From Heterotrichella gracilis (taxonomy: Eukaryota > Sar > Xanthophyceae > Tribonematales > Xanthonemataceae), in contig JAULBX010026452.1 of NCBI GenBank assembly GCA_032358255.1, positions 1 through 38,032 of the forward strand: a stretch of 38,032 nucleotides of DNA, read 5' to 3'. Under the pieces are notes generated by a model, which did not search any database, had not been told where the DNA came from, and was given only the letters and a program-made list of their open reading frames with translations. Positions within the stretch are counted from its first letter, which is position 1. Every line of letters begins with the position of its first letter. Shown here piece after piece: positions 26,317-37,500 of this stretch. A program made the translations under genes and the position numbers.

Positions 26317-27720
26317 CTAGTTTGACTCCTGCTTTGACGCCTTCCCCAGTGTCTGCGAGAACAGCGCAACCGCCAGCACCGCAAGCACAGTCATCTCGGG
26401 GATGCGCTCCCGCAGCGTCTCGATCAGGGCCTCAGATTCGCGCGGCAGCGTCCCCAGCGCGCCAGCCGCCGCACGGTGCTCTGTGCTGGAGGTTGGCGAC
26501 TCCTCCTCGTCATCGTATATAATGCTTTCCCCCTCCCGCAGCTTCAACGGGATGGTCCGGGGGCGCTGCGTGCGCTCTGCCGCCGCACTGGCCGCCAACT
26601 CTGACAGCTTTGCTGTCTTGGCTGGGCCCCGCTTGCCCACGCCCCGCTTGGGTTCAGGCCCGCCGGGCGGTGGCACCGCCACAGGGGCTGCTGGCGGCTC
26701 CTGCGCGGGCTGTGGAGGGGCAGCGGTAGGTGGGGCGGGGGCTTGCGCCACCACTGCTGGTGGCACCACGCCGTTGGGCCTCGAGGGGTCTGCAGCGGCT
26801 GCTGGGGCGTGGTCTTGCTGTGCCTGGGGCGCCCCGCCAAGCTCCTTGGGCGGGGGTGAAGCAGCAGCCACCTGCGGCACCGGTGCGGCAGTGGGCCCTG
26901 GCGCACTTGCGGGCGCTTGGGGCGCAACCACTGGCTGTGGGCGCACTTTGGGGGGGCGCCCCCGCTTGCGTGGGGGCGAAGCCACCTGGCTGGCTGGTGG
27001 TGGTGGTGGCTGTGGGGCGGCTGGTGGTGGCCCTGCACCCTCTGGAACGGGCTGCGTGGCTTGTGCTGGTGGTGGGGCAAGTGGTGACGACACTGCCGGT
27101 GGGGTTTCCGAAGGGCTGGCAGGTGCAGGTGGGGGGGCAGCAGCAGCAACTGAGCCGTGGGAAGCCTCCTCCGCCTCAGCCTGTGGGGGAGGGCTGGCCC
27201 CTCCTGCCGTGGGCCTGTCTGTGTGAACCAAGCCCTGCTGCTCCTCGGCACCCACCGCACCCACCTCAGCCTCTGGGGCGGGCTGGGGCTGGTCAGTGGG
27301 TTTGGCCTTGGGAGGCCTGCCACGTGGCTTCTTGGGCGTGGGCTCCTCAGCAGGTGGCTGTGTGTCACTGGTGGGCGCTGCGCTGCTGACATCAGGCCGT
27401 GCATTGGGTGGCCTGCCCCGCTTCTTGCCACCTGATGTCGCCCCACCCACTGCAGAAGGAGCAGCTGAAGTGTTGTCTTCGTCCACCAGCCACTCGAGGA
27501 CGTCCTTCAGAGGGAACCAGTACTTTGACCCGTCGTCACGAAACAGGACGTACACCCTGTCAGGATAGGACTTGGGCCTGCCTGTGATCTCCCCTCGGTA
27601 GGTTTCCTTGGGTTTCTTGAAGATCCTGCCAGGGACAACCACAGCCCTTCCCGTGAGCTCATCGGCTGAGGCGCCAGACACTGCTGGGGAGGTGGCACCG
27701 GGCCTGTGGGTGAAAGGCAT
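26317..27720 (-). CDS. AT-hook protein with Tudor-like N-terminus, intronless
   Basis: A single open frame of 467 residues begins at the ATG at 27720; a GTG five codons upstream is not needed. Residues about 20-82 form a compact conserved-looking domain (TGRAVVVPGRIFKKP, then RVYVLFRDDGSKYWFPLKDV) that resembles Tudor/PWWP-type chromatin readers, with aromatic and basic residues. Three AT-hooks follow, with GRP cores: KKRGRPP (99-105), KKPRGRPPK (130-138) and RKRGRPPK (251-258). A degenerate one lies at KRGVGKRGPAK (358-368). They bind the minor groove of AT-rich DNA. The intervening sequence is Pro/Ala-rich and presumably disordered. Near the C-terminus are an acidic YDDEEESP patch and a hydrophobic segment MTVLAVLAVALFSQTLG (443-459) followed by a short basic tail, which could be a tail anchor. 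The protein is probably nuclear. The domain assignments are from pattern only, and the minus-strand neighbours appear unrelated. Confidence 0.8.
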   Translation of the reverse strand: MPFTHRPGATSPAVSGASADELTGRAVVVPGRIFKKPKETYRGEITGRPKSYPDRVYVLFRDDGSKYWFPLKDVLEWLVDEDNTSAAPSAVGGATSGGKKRGRPPNARPDVSSAAPTSDTQPPAEEPTPKKPRGRPPKAKPTDQPQPAPEAEVGAVGAEEQQGLVHTDRPTAGGASPPPQAEAEEASHGSVAAAAPPPAPASPSETPPAVSSPLAPPPAQATQPVPEGAGPPPAAPQPPPPPASQVASPPRKRGRPPKVRPQPVVAPQAPASAPGPTAAPVPQVAAASPPPKELGGAPQAQQDHAPAAAADPSRPNGVVPPAVVAQAPAPPTAAPPQPAQEPPAAPVAVPPPGGPEPKRGVGKRGPAKTAKLSELAASAAAERTQRPRTIPLKLREGESIIYDDEEESPTSSTEHRAAAGALGTLPRESEALIETLRERIPEMTVLAVLAVALFSQTLGKASKQESN

Positions 27721-29471
27721 TGTCCAGGCACCCACACGCTAGCCTCGACTGGGTACTGGGAGGTTCTGCGTCTGGGCAAGGTAAAATAATAACATTAAGG
27801 TCTATGCGATGGGTCCTTTAGCGAGGAGTGAACGCATAGATGTCGACAAGAAACGTTCTAGCGAAACCCTGGCTGCAAGTGGATTGTATGCATGCATATA
27901 AGTCACAAACCCTCAAACACCGCTTTTTTGCCCATCCTACTCTTGCAAAGGCACACAAGGTTTTTTTACCTGCTGCAAGGTCCCACAGCAGCTCACGATC
28001 AGGGTCTTCAAGCGGGTGGGCGCCGGTTTGTCCGCCCAGGCGATTCAAATCGCCCGTAATGCACCGTGTGTCAAACGCAAGGACTGCACTGGAAGCGATT
28101 ACCGAGTTGCCTGCTGCGAGGACAAACTGGCCACCGACAACCCACTATCCAAATGAACTGGTTGATTTGCGTTCAGTTTGAAAGTTATAAGTCGAATAAA
28201 ATCCTCAGGGTTTCAGGAACCAAATAGATCAGCCATAAACTGACCCAAAGTCCTTTTCCCCCAAATATGCTTTGTCCTTTCGCTTCTCTCTCTTGCTTTA
28301 GGACAGGGGTTTTGCAAACACAGACTGTGAACTTCCTCACTGTTATCCTTACCAGGCCTTTTGGCTGCTATTGAGTTCTGTCAACACAGCGTCATGTGTA
28401 CTACCATTCAGCCCAGTCTGGACTGCCCACTTGACATGCCTCGGTCACTGTTGCCTGCACGGGGACTGCCTTCTATTTACCATGCACCCATTGGGAATTT
28501 TCAGGCTTTTCGGGGCTTGCAAGCTGTGAATTCACAATTGCATTGCGGTTTGCCAATCCAGGGTTTTGGGCCAAATACCAGTAATTGCCAGGCGCCCATT
28601 GGACTGTGACGGTTACAGGGTTGTACACCAACCTCGGCTGATTGCCAGTGAGTGTTGAAAACCGTTACCTATGAAAAGAGATGGTCTAACTCTGGGCAGC
28701 TGCCAGAAGAATAATACACCACTACCTCATGGCGACGCCTAAAGCTGAAAATATCCAGAAAACCAAAGATGGCAAGTTCTCAAAATAAACTACTGATTGT
28801 CACGAGAATTGGAGGCTAGCAAAAAGTGGTTCAACGTTCACCAAAACAATATACCGATGCGTTACAGAGGGTTATAATAACCATGTCACCACCTAGGGTT
28901 TAGGGTTTAGCTGCATGGCGCAGTTCATACAATACAATGCCAAGGATATTCAACAGCTGTCACACTGCTGGGCACACTGCAGTACTCAACTGTTCGCGAT
29001 AACAAAGCGGAAACAATTTTTGTCGGACAAATTAATCCAGGATGAACTCTGTGCACTTTGTGCATGAAACACCTTGTTTCATAGCTTCAATACTTAGCCC
29101 GCGCGGCGAACAAACACACGGGATGCATAAGCGCACATGCCACTTGCATGGTGCATAAACTAAATTGGGATGACCCTAAACCCTGCAACCCAGGGGGTAT
29201 CCCAACAACTGACCAGGCTTGCACCTTGAGGAAAACACTGAAAAGGAAACAACATCTGAAAGGAACTATGAACAAAGAGACCAGGTGTCCACCCATCAAC
29301 ACTGCCCTTGCCGCAACTCGTGCACTGCTCCCATGCCCTCCCACCAACTGCAAAAGCCCCGAAACCCAATCCCTTTCTCCCAATGGCTACGCATCCTAGG
29401 GACCTTCGTATGCACGTCGCTCAACTAAACCTTGCCCAAAATGTAGGTGCCAGTCGGCAGCATCGCTCGCT
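27721..29471. other. Intergenic region between the AT-hook and MYND genes
   Basis: About 1.75 kb without a supported gene. It should hold the AT-hook promoter and the 3' UTR of the minus-strand MYND gene. A minus-strand open stretch at about 28150-27970 (contains GAHPLEDPDRELLWDLAAG) lacks an ATG. Telomere-type sequence is at 28894-28910. The rest shows no structure I can name. Confidence 0.4.
28894..28910 (+). repeat. Interstitial telomere-like TTTAGGG repeat
   Basis: tagggtttagggtttag is about two and a half units of the plant/algal telomere repeat TTTAGGG. Two other short ACCCTAAACCC-type stretches lie at 29172-29184 and inside the repeat array at 36897-36960. They are too short to be a telomere end. 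Confidence 0.6.
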
Positions 29472-32212
29472 TCACTGCGCTAGGGCAACGGGCCTCGTAG
29501 TCATGAGCACATCCGCCCCCGCAGAGTCCCCAAGCCCCCCCAGGTTGCGCTGCCCCCGCCGGCTGCCCCGCTGGCTCGTGTTTAAAAACTGCTGCTCCGA
29601 CTTGAGCCCCTCGGAGATGTTGTAGCACTCGGTGCTGTGCTCCTTCCAGTGCTCCGACTGGCACTGCCGGCTGCAGTAGGCGGCGCTGCTGCACCTGCTG
29701 CAGGTCTGCAGGCGGCGCGCGGGGATGCCGCACCACGTGCAGGCGGGCTTGCTGCCAAAGGTGTAGCTCATGGACCCCGAGGACAGGCGCGCAACCTCCG
29801 CCAGCATGCCCTGCCGGATGGGCTCACATGCATACAGCTCCCGGATGCTGATCTCGGGCTCCGCCATGTCGTGCACCTGCTGGAAGTCGGTGAGGCGGCT
29901 GTACAGCTGCAGGACGGTGCGGCGCGTGGAGGCGTAGCCCTGCGCGGCGCGCGGGCCGGCCCACCGCACCCACCGCGCCTCAAACAGCTTGGCGCGCCGG
30001 ATGAGCTGCGACACGTTCTGCATGGTCACGTACTCCGAGCCATCGAAATCCGTGGGCAGCAGCTTGAACAGCGCCAGCTCCCAGGAGATGCGCAGCCCCG
30101 TGACCTCGTCGCCATACTCCCGCGAGTCGCACTGTAGCAGGCACTGCTGCCCCAGCCGGTGCTGCTGCGTGCGAACCAGGACCGCCGCGTCCTCGCCGCT
30201 GGGGGGCTGCAGCGCCCTGGAGCTGGTGCTGGCGCTGGTGGAGGCGCCGGTGGAGGCGGCGGGGGCCAGCCAGCTGGGGTGCGCCGCCTTGAACATGAGC
30301 AACAGGTGCACGGGGTTGTTGGGCTCGTGCTGCTGGAGCCACTGCACGTCGGTGACCAGCGTGGCGTGCAGGTTGCCGTCGCTGTTGAACCCCGAGCGCT
30401 CCCACCCGGGCAGCGCGTCCGCCACGCCCAGGCGGGCGATGGCCACCACGCCGCGCAGCTGCGACCCGCTGACCGCGTGCCCCTGCTTGTGCAGCACCTG
30501 CTCCAGCCAGGGCCACACCTGGCGATTGTCCACTATCGCGCACACCTGGCCGGCGTGCGACATGAACCGCTTGGCATTGTGCTTGAAGCTGGCCTTGAGC
30601 ATGGCCAGCACCAGGCGGAACAGCGACAGCGTGGCGCGGGTTTCGGCGGCCTTGTCGTCGGCGCCGTCCCCGCTGGGGCCCAGCACCGAGTGCCGCAGGA
30701 AGCTCTCCGCCTGGCTAATGAGGCTGCACAGGCGCGGGTCGTAGTTGACGTACCCTTGCGCGTCGTGCAGGCCAGCGATAATCTGCAGGGAGGAGGGTGT
30801 GTGAGGCGTGTGCAGGGAGGAGATGGGAGGGGGGTGCAGGTGCGTGAGCGGTGCAGCGGGGTATGGGAGGCGGCAATGCAAACGCGCTGCAGTAGCAATT
30901 GGACTTTGTGAGGCTGCAAAGTCAAGCTGCTTGGTGCAAGTGGAATGCACACAGCTGTGTGGTGCTGCAACATGGTGTGCTGGCGCTTGTGCGCTCTATT
31001 GTAGCAGCAATGGATGGGGTGCCCATAGCATCTGGTTGTAGTGATGCCAGTGGCCTGATGCAGGCAGCACCATCCCTGCGCTAGGCCAGCTAGCTCACTG
31101 CCACATGCTGCGCACTAACCTGGACAGTGGCGCGGCTGATGATTGCTGCTTGCTTGCCCCGCCATTGCATGGCCTCTGGGGTGGACAGCGACGCATTACT
31201 GCTACTGGCTTCCTCCCCCTGGTCTGCCAGTGCTGCTGCTGCCGCCCGCTCTGCCACATCAGCAAACGCCTCCACCTCACCCCCGGGTTGCGCTGCCTGC
31301 TCCTGCTGCGGTGACTGAGGCAGCTCCACAGCAGCTCCCCGCTTGGAAGGGCTTTGCTGCTGCTCGCTGCCTGAGGTCCCCGCCTCTGAACGCGGGTGCG
31401 CATGCGCATGCTCCATGGGCATCATCCTCACCGACCCCAGGGAGTGGTCTGACCCGCTGCCTGTGCCCACTGTGTCGGTGTTGCTTATGCTGGAGCGGGG
31501 GAGGAGCACCTGGTGCGGGTGCTGCTCCCCATAGGTCTGCAGGATCCCCTCTGGGTCCAGGGCAGACCATAGCAGGGCAGTGGCTGACTGGAGCTGCTGG
31601 TGGGCTGTCAAATAGTGCTGCATCCGCCAGGACCGCTGCCCATAGGGTGTCTGCAAGCCCAGGACAGAGGGATGGTGAGGACAGCTGGCATCAACAGGGC
31701 ATCAGCATTCAACACAAGGGGCATCAACTGCCATGGTCCAAGGATCAGGGTGAACCTTTTAGCAGAGCGCACAGAGAGCTGGTGAACGTTCCCGTGCTAG
31801 GTGATATAAATGCAGGGGACACGACACTCTTTAACAGCGAACTCAGCAAACTGTGCTAGGTTAGAAGTGGGTTACGTCGCACGTTAAGCCCTGTTTCGTA
31901 TCTCCCGATCGCACGACTGGGTTGCAGACGGAGGGCACCAACACACAACGGAACTGGGTTCCGTTACGGCGGTGACACCTAGGCTATCGGCAGATTAGGG
32001 CGATAGCGCATGTGCACGGCTAGGGTTCACCGATTTACCTCTTGCAGCTTCTGAATAGCGTTCACTTCCAGCGCAAGGGCGGGGGGTCCATGCGATAACC
32101 CGTGTGGCGAAGGCGCCTGTTGCTTTGAAGCAGCGTGCTTCCCTGAGGCAGCTCTGTCGGGTTTGGTACGAGAAGACTTGGGCTTGCCTCCCTTGCTGCT
32201 GCTGTTGCCCAT
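29472..32212 (-). CDS. MYND zinc-finger protein with N-myristoylation signal
   Basis: Exons are 32212-32039, 31650-31120 and 30782-29472 on the minus strand, in phase, giving 671 residues. The N-terminus MGNSSSKGGKPKSSRTK fits the N-myristoylation consensus (Gly2, Ser6) followed by a basic stretch, predicting membrane attachment. Residues about 100-230 are Ser/Gln/Glu-rich and presumably disordered. Exon 3 encodes a mostly helical region without a domain I can name, containing WPWLEQVLHKQGH and WELALFKLLPTDFDGSEYV. A C-terminal MYND finger follows at residues 583-621: CTWC, CSRC, YCSRQCQ, HWKEHSTEC, with all zinc ligands present. Such MYND proteins are numerous in green algae and mostly uncharacterised. 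The long last exon and two introns near the 5' end give a clean model. MYND fingers usually mediate protein-protein contacts; no methyltransferase SET domain is visible. Confidence 0.86.
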
Positions 32213-33430
32213 CTCTCAGTAATGCTTGAACACACCCCTCGAGTACCACCACATCGCTTGGCCAAAATTGACAGCTGGCCCCGCTCTGTTTCAGCCAGAC
32301 AATCAAAGGCTATGAGCTACGCCCTCCAAAGCCTCGTCCAGCATGCTTTGCCAGCAGTCTGTGTCACGAAAAAGAGAGAAGTTCAGTTTCACCCACGTCG
32401 AGTGGTTTCACATGGCAGAGGATGCTGGCCTTACCCTTGTGCAACGACACCAAGCCAAGTGTACCGCTGGCTGAACTTACCACACTCAAGTTCTTCCACG
32501 ACCCACTTCTACATTAAAGGTGGTTATTATCCCTGCGCTACTGTGTGGCTTCGCCTATTCAGGGCTGGTTAGTAGTGACCGATCTCGGGGAGGCAACTCG
32601 GGCTAAACACTTGCCAACCGCCATGCGCTGAAAGCAGGTACTGCCGCAGCTACGTTGATGCGCGACTGGGGTGAGTTCGGTCTGAAAATAGCGCAATTCC
32701 GCTGCCATGCCGGTTGTTTGTTTGGGGTGCTATTCTCCAAAACGCGCGTGCCAGTGGGCCACCTGAAAAAGCGACCTTTGTGGGCAAGAATGACGAATTG
32801 CTAGGCAAAACAGGCTCTGCGAAGGCTGTAAAGGCCACAACATACGTCAGATATCGTCAGACTTCGGCACTTTTGTACCGGCACAAAATCATGTGATGCA
32901 TATGAGCAAAGGGTTTACGCCCTGCATTTGTAGAGAGTCAGGAAATCCACAGGTGATAGGGCACTACTGTCAACAGTAGGCAGCAGCGAGGGCAGTGAAG
33001 ATATATCCCCTCGCCGATTTGCCTGATCTATTAGACCCCATGGGTCTCCCCATTTGGACGCTTCAGCTGGACATTTGTACCTCATGACGTCGCCACTGGT
33101 CTGGTACTGCTAATTTACGTCGTCTGGGCTCACATGCGAGGTTTAAACTGGCCTGCATGGTTCGGCATCTCCGCCCTAGCCAGCTACCGTACTGTGGGAG
33201 CTGGCTTCTAGTGGGCCCCTTTAAGGGCTACTAGTTTGCCTAACCCTTAATGCTTGCATATATTTGTGCCATACTCTGCCGGTGTTTAGGTTTGCGGTTT
33301 ACGTGTCCATAAGGGAACAGGCGGCTCGACACCACATGCATGCATATGCTTTTATGCATGCAACCCACTGGTGTATCCCAAACTCCAGTGTTGTTGAAGG
33401 TGTTATAAATTGATACAACCATAACACACT
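32213..33430. other. Divergent intergenic region upstream of MYND and UPF0390 genes
   Basis: The minus-strand MYND gene and plus-strand UPF0390-like gene diverge from here, so both promoters should lie within it. Open frames at 32222-32572 and 32714-32896 have no recognisable domain. Small palindromes are present: ctactgtcaacagtag near 32966, and tgcatgcata/tatgcatgca around 33339-33362. Confidence 0.4.
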
Positions 33431-33724
33431 ATGCAAAAGCCACTGAAGAAACCCGGGAAGAAAACCCAGATTTCCAAGGCAGTGCCCAACCGGCATGGCA
33501 AGGTAGTCAAGCAGAGGAAAGGCAAGTTTGCAAAACCACCGCAGAAGACGCAACTCAGGCAGCTGTACCAAGAAGACCAGGTCCTAACCAAAGCCATCAA
33601 CGCTGGCAACGAGGCTGAGGCAGCAGGAGCTGCAGTGCGCAACAAGAACCCGCTGAAGGTCATCAAAGGGCCTCCGGAGGCTAAGCCAACAAAGCCGCAA
33701 AAAGGCCAGCCAAAAGGACCCTGA
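33431..33724 (+). CDS. Small basic protein, UPF0390/DUF2462-like
   Basis: An intronless frame of 97 residues starts at the ATG at 33431. It is very rich in Lys, Arg and Gln, with a basic N-terminus (MQKPLKKPGKKTQISK), a PNRHGK motif followed by a KQRKGKF stretch, and a short helical segment around QVLTKAINAGNEAEAAGAA. The order of a Lys-rich start, RHGK, Lys-rich stretch and TKAIN-type helix fits the UPF0390 (DUF2462) family of small nuclear or nucleolar proteins found from plants to fungi. The family call is from remembered pattern and is moderately firm. The mostly unbiased composition across the frame and the clean start and stop favour a real gene. Confidence 0.7.
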   Translation: MQKPLKKPGKKTQISKAVPNRHGKVVKQRKGKFAKPPQKTQLRQLYQEDQVLTKAINAGNEAEAAGAAVRNKNPLKVIKGPPEAKPTKPQKGQPKGP

Positions 33725-34528
33725 GTTGCCTCCTGGAAGCCATATCGATTTTGGGGGAGTGGACATATCAAGCGTTTGCTGCATTAGCCCAAGCTACCAG
33801 CAGTGTGGATATCGCATGTACTTGGGGGAGTGCACCACGCCTTATCGCCAGCTACAACTCTATTCCAGCAGGTAGTGGGTAGCAGTAGTGCAAGTTGTAG
33901 GTAGCAGGTAGTGCAAGGTAGTGCAACTTGTACCTGTTTTCAAGCAGAGCATAGCAACTGATAGCATAATCCTCAGCAATTAGCAAGGGCGCCTAGTATA
34001 TACCCACACTGTTGGCTGACCTGGTGCACTGTTGGCTGACTGTCGTACCCTGGTTGCTGAGGCTGTCATTTGTGCATAGGCATTTACATTCACACAACCA
34101 ACGGAACACACATATACGGCTTGGTCTTTCCTAACGATTGTACCAACCGAGCACAAGTTGTTCTTTGCTTAAGTCCAGAGAATCACTCTGGCAGTGTTGC
34201 GGTGACCTTTGCGGGGGAAATATATTATACAGTAATAAGCAACATAGGTTGCTTTGAGGGGTGGATCAGGTCACACCTGTAGCACGGCTCTGTGCTCTGC
34301 TATTGCCAGCTGTAAGTACAAGAACAACCAACGTCATTGCACGTGCAACAGTGCTCGGCCAGCTGAAATATAGAATAAAATGTTGCAAGGTTCACTATCA
34401 GCACATACATTGCTGACTTTGAATACATAAATTCTACATTACCCGCATTCACGCCCATCCCTTGTCCCCCACCCCTGTATTCCCTCATATGACCCTGATA
34501 CCTCGCCTAGAAAACAGCATGCCACTGG
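33725..34528. other. Convergent region between UPF0390-like and PIPK genes
   Basis: This should hold the 3' UTRs of both genes. No gene is supported. It contains GGTAGTG-rich repeats at 33871-33925 and a 20-base-period tandem repeat of cactgttggctgac at 34007-34020 and 34027-34040. Confidence 0.45.
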
Positions 34529-37500
34529 CTACGAAATAAACACCTTGTGCATGAACGCCTGGAAGCGCTTTGCATACGCGGTAGGGTGCACAACCGAGAT
34601 GGACATGCGCTCATGCAGCAGTGACTTCACTCGGTGCTCCATCTGCTTGCGCAAACTGTACTCCTGCAAAAAGTCGATCACCCCGAAAAACAGGGTGACG
34701 TCTTCGGGGGGCCCGCCATCGCGCGGGATGGCGATGGCAGGCATGTTTTTGCCCAGCTGCACGCGCATCATGCCCCAGTTGGTGGTGGGCGTGGGGGTGG
34801 TGAAGTCAAAGTCCGCCAGGCTGTTATCGGTGTTGTTGCGCTGGTGCCGGGGGGCGTTGCGGGCGAGGGTGGAGAGGACAGTGGCAGGGGTGCGCTTGCC
34901 TGCAGGCACACACGAGCATGGGTAGGTGGGTGGGGAGAAGGATAAAAAAGGGCAGTAATGGTAACACGATTATGTGAAATGTAGCCAACTCCAGTGATCA
35001 CACTAGCAGCAGGTCACGCCCCACCGGCGCAGTTTCCCGCATGCAATACAGGTAACCATGTCTCACCAGCTGGGCAACCCCTTGCTGATGACAGCACATG
35101 ACGTGCCAGCTGAAACAGGGCGGGTATTGATCTGCCACAACCCGTGCAAGACGCAACCAGGAATGGCCGCACCGCCACAATGGGCCAGCCACACCACATG
35201 CCTTACTCCAGCAGGACCTCAAGTCGCGTGGGATCATTAAGTGGTTCAAACAGTGCCAGGAAAGAGCTGCGTGGCGCCGCATATGCAAGACCGACTGCTA
35301 ATCTGGCTGTATTGCTGGAATGCATGTAACTAAATAACACCACATGCCTTACGCGTGTGCAGTACCGTTGGCGGGCATGTCATGATATGGGGATGCGTGC
35401 AATCCCTGCCGTACCATAGTGACGTGGTGCATGCACTGCACGGTTGGTGGTGGTGGCAGCGTCATGCATCTGCAGCAGCGTCTGACCACCCCCATCACCC
35501 CCAGTCAACATTTTACTTATTTCAGTACGTATACATAGTCAGCATTGACATAAAAATAACTCTTATAGATATTAATTGGAAGGTACTGGGAAGGGTTTTT
35601 GTCTGTCCCTGGGCTCGCACCTTCGAACCCCAGCATCTTGTAGTGCGCCAGCTTGATGAGGTCCTGCACCCGCTGGTCGCTGATGGTGGAGGGGAGCTTC
35701 TTGGAAATGCGCTTCTGGAGCAGCTCAAGGTCAGGGTCATCCGTGCCCACGTCGGCGCCAGGGTCATGCCGGGTGGAGGGGCCCTCGCCTGGGGCAGGCA
35801 ATCAGGGGGTCCTGTCAGTGGGGTGCTTACAAAGCCAACCAACAGGGAGGTGTTCCCAGCCGGCGTCGGCTCATTGCCCTTGTGGGCCCCTGAAGGGCAC
35901 ATATTTTGGGACCAGGAGGTGCTTACTCCAATCGTTAGGTGGAAGGTACAATGTAAAATATAGGTGCACGTCATAGCACTGCAAATGGTGAAAGGGTGCT
36001 CTTGGGAATGGCAGTCTTCACAGCCAGGAAACGTGCAGAGCAAATTGAATATCTACCAGCAGTCACAATAGCTCTGCCTCCCCTCCCCACATACATTGAC
36101 CTCCCCCTCCTCCCAGCTTCACACATGCAAGAGCATGCATGCTGGACGGGTCTTCACTTGCCGCAGGATGCATGCATGCACATGTGCTGTGTGACAGGCC
36201 TGTGTCCTTACCATTTGCGCCAGCTGTGGGGCTGCCTGGCTGTGCATCCCCCTCGTCCGCCCCTGCTGCGCCTCTTCCTGAGATGCCTGCACCCTCATCA
36301 GGCAATCCTGCACCACATGGCAGACACATCACAATGTACCTATGGCTCCTTTTCCAACAGCCACAATAAATTAGCCTCCTGCATTGGCTACAGGCGTTGG
36401 AAAACAGCTGACCAAAAGAAGTACCCTTAGTGGGAGCTGCATGCTATTCATCCTCAGTGGAAGCTCCCATGATCAACTGCTGTGGCATGCAGGTGCATAG
36501 TGTCGCGGCAGAACAGTGCCCCATGCGATGAAAGGAAGCAGCAACGCCGCACATATGCATGGTATCAAAAACAAACACCCCAGTATCCACACTGCACTAC
36601 TCTTTACACCGGTGCTGCAGTGTTTGCACAGGTCCCCACCCCTCGTTCATGTGGACATGCACTAGCTTCTTTTCGCTTCATGTGCCGAGCCCCACGTGCC
36701 ATGCACAATGCGCACCTGCTTCCCCCTGCTCCGACGGCCCCTCCCCAATGGACAGCCCTGCAAACGCAACCGCCTGCTTGGCGCCCTGCAGCGGCCCCGC
36801 CTGCTCACTACTGCTGGATGGGCGCTGCAGCTCGATGCTGCTGGCGCTGGTCTGGGAACGGCGCTCAAGGTCCCTGGTGAGGGCAGCGGCAGCAAGGGGA
36901 TTAGGGTTAAGGATTGCAATCCTTGGTGAGGCAGTGGCAGCAAGGGGGTTTAGGGTTAAGGGTTCAAGGTCCCGGGTGAGGCAGCGACAGCAACGGGTTC
37001 AGTGTATAAGATCCCTGGTGAAGCTGTGGTTGCAAGGGGGTTTAGGATTCTAGATCCCTGGTGAAGCAGTGGCAGCAAGGGGTGAGGGGCTGAGCACAGA
37101 CCAGCATGCTGCAGATTGTGGTGCATGGATAATAACAGTCAGCAGGGTGAGAATTGTCCTGTGTGGGCCCTGGAGCCCGCATGAGCACCATTGCTGAGCC
37201 GCGCACCTTGTGAGTGAGGAAGCCATTCGGCCAGGTGGCAGCACCCCAGGCCCAAGGGGTGTCATTGGAGGAGGGAAGGCACTGCGGGACTTGCCGGCAC
37301 GGGGGCTCTCCACGTCAGTGTAATCACCCTCGTCCTCCTGCAATGCGGCACCGGAAGCTAGTTGGCAAGATGTGTGTCAGCAGTGCAGCCAAGGTTAACA
37401 GTCACCCATGCACAGCCTGCGCCACCCAGCTCTGCCTTGGCAAGCTGAATGCCCTTGAATGTGTAGAAATTCGAAATCCTTAGGGGGCAGGGCAGCCATC

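Noticed and set aside
26402-27389. Long plus-strand frames opposite the AT-hook gene
   Set aside because: They are shadows of the GC-rich, proline/alanine-coding minus strand and encode Gly/Ala/Leu low-complexity sequence without a domain.
27970-28150. Minus-strand open stretch containing GAHPLEDPDRELLWDLAAG as a first exon of the AT-hook gene
   Set aside because: It has no ATG, a poor upstream acceptor, and the AT-hook frame already has its own start with a complete N-terminal domain.
29637-30911. Long plus-strand frames opposite the MYND gene
   Set aside because: They mirror the GC-rich minus-strand exon that carries the complete MYND finger. No domain is visible in them.
35355-35420. Tc1/mariner transposase-like motif GGHVMIWGC on the plus strand
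   Set aside because: It resembles the transposase block GGGSVMVWGC, but no DD(E/D) residues, other transposase blocks or terminal repeats were found around it. A nine-residue match alone is not enough.
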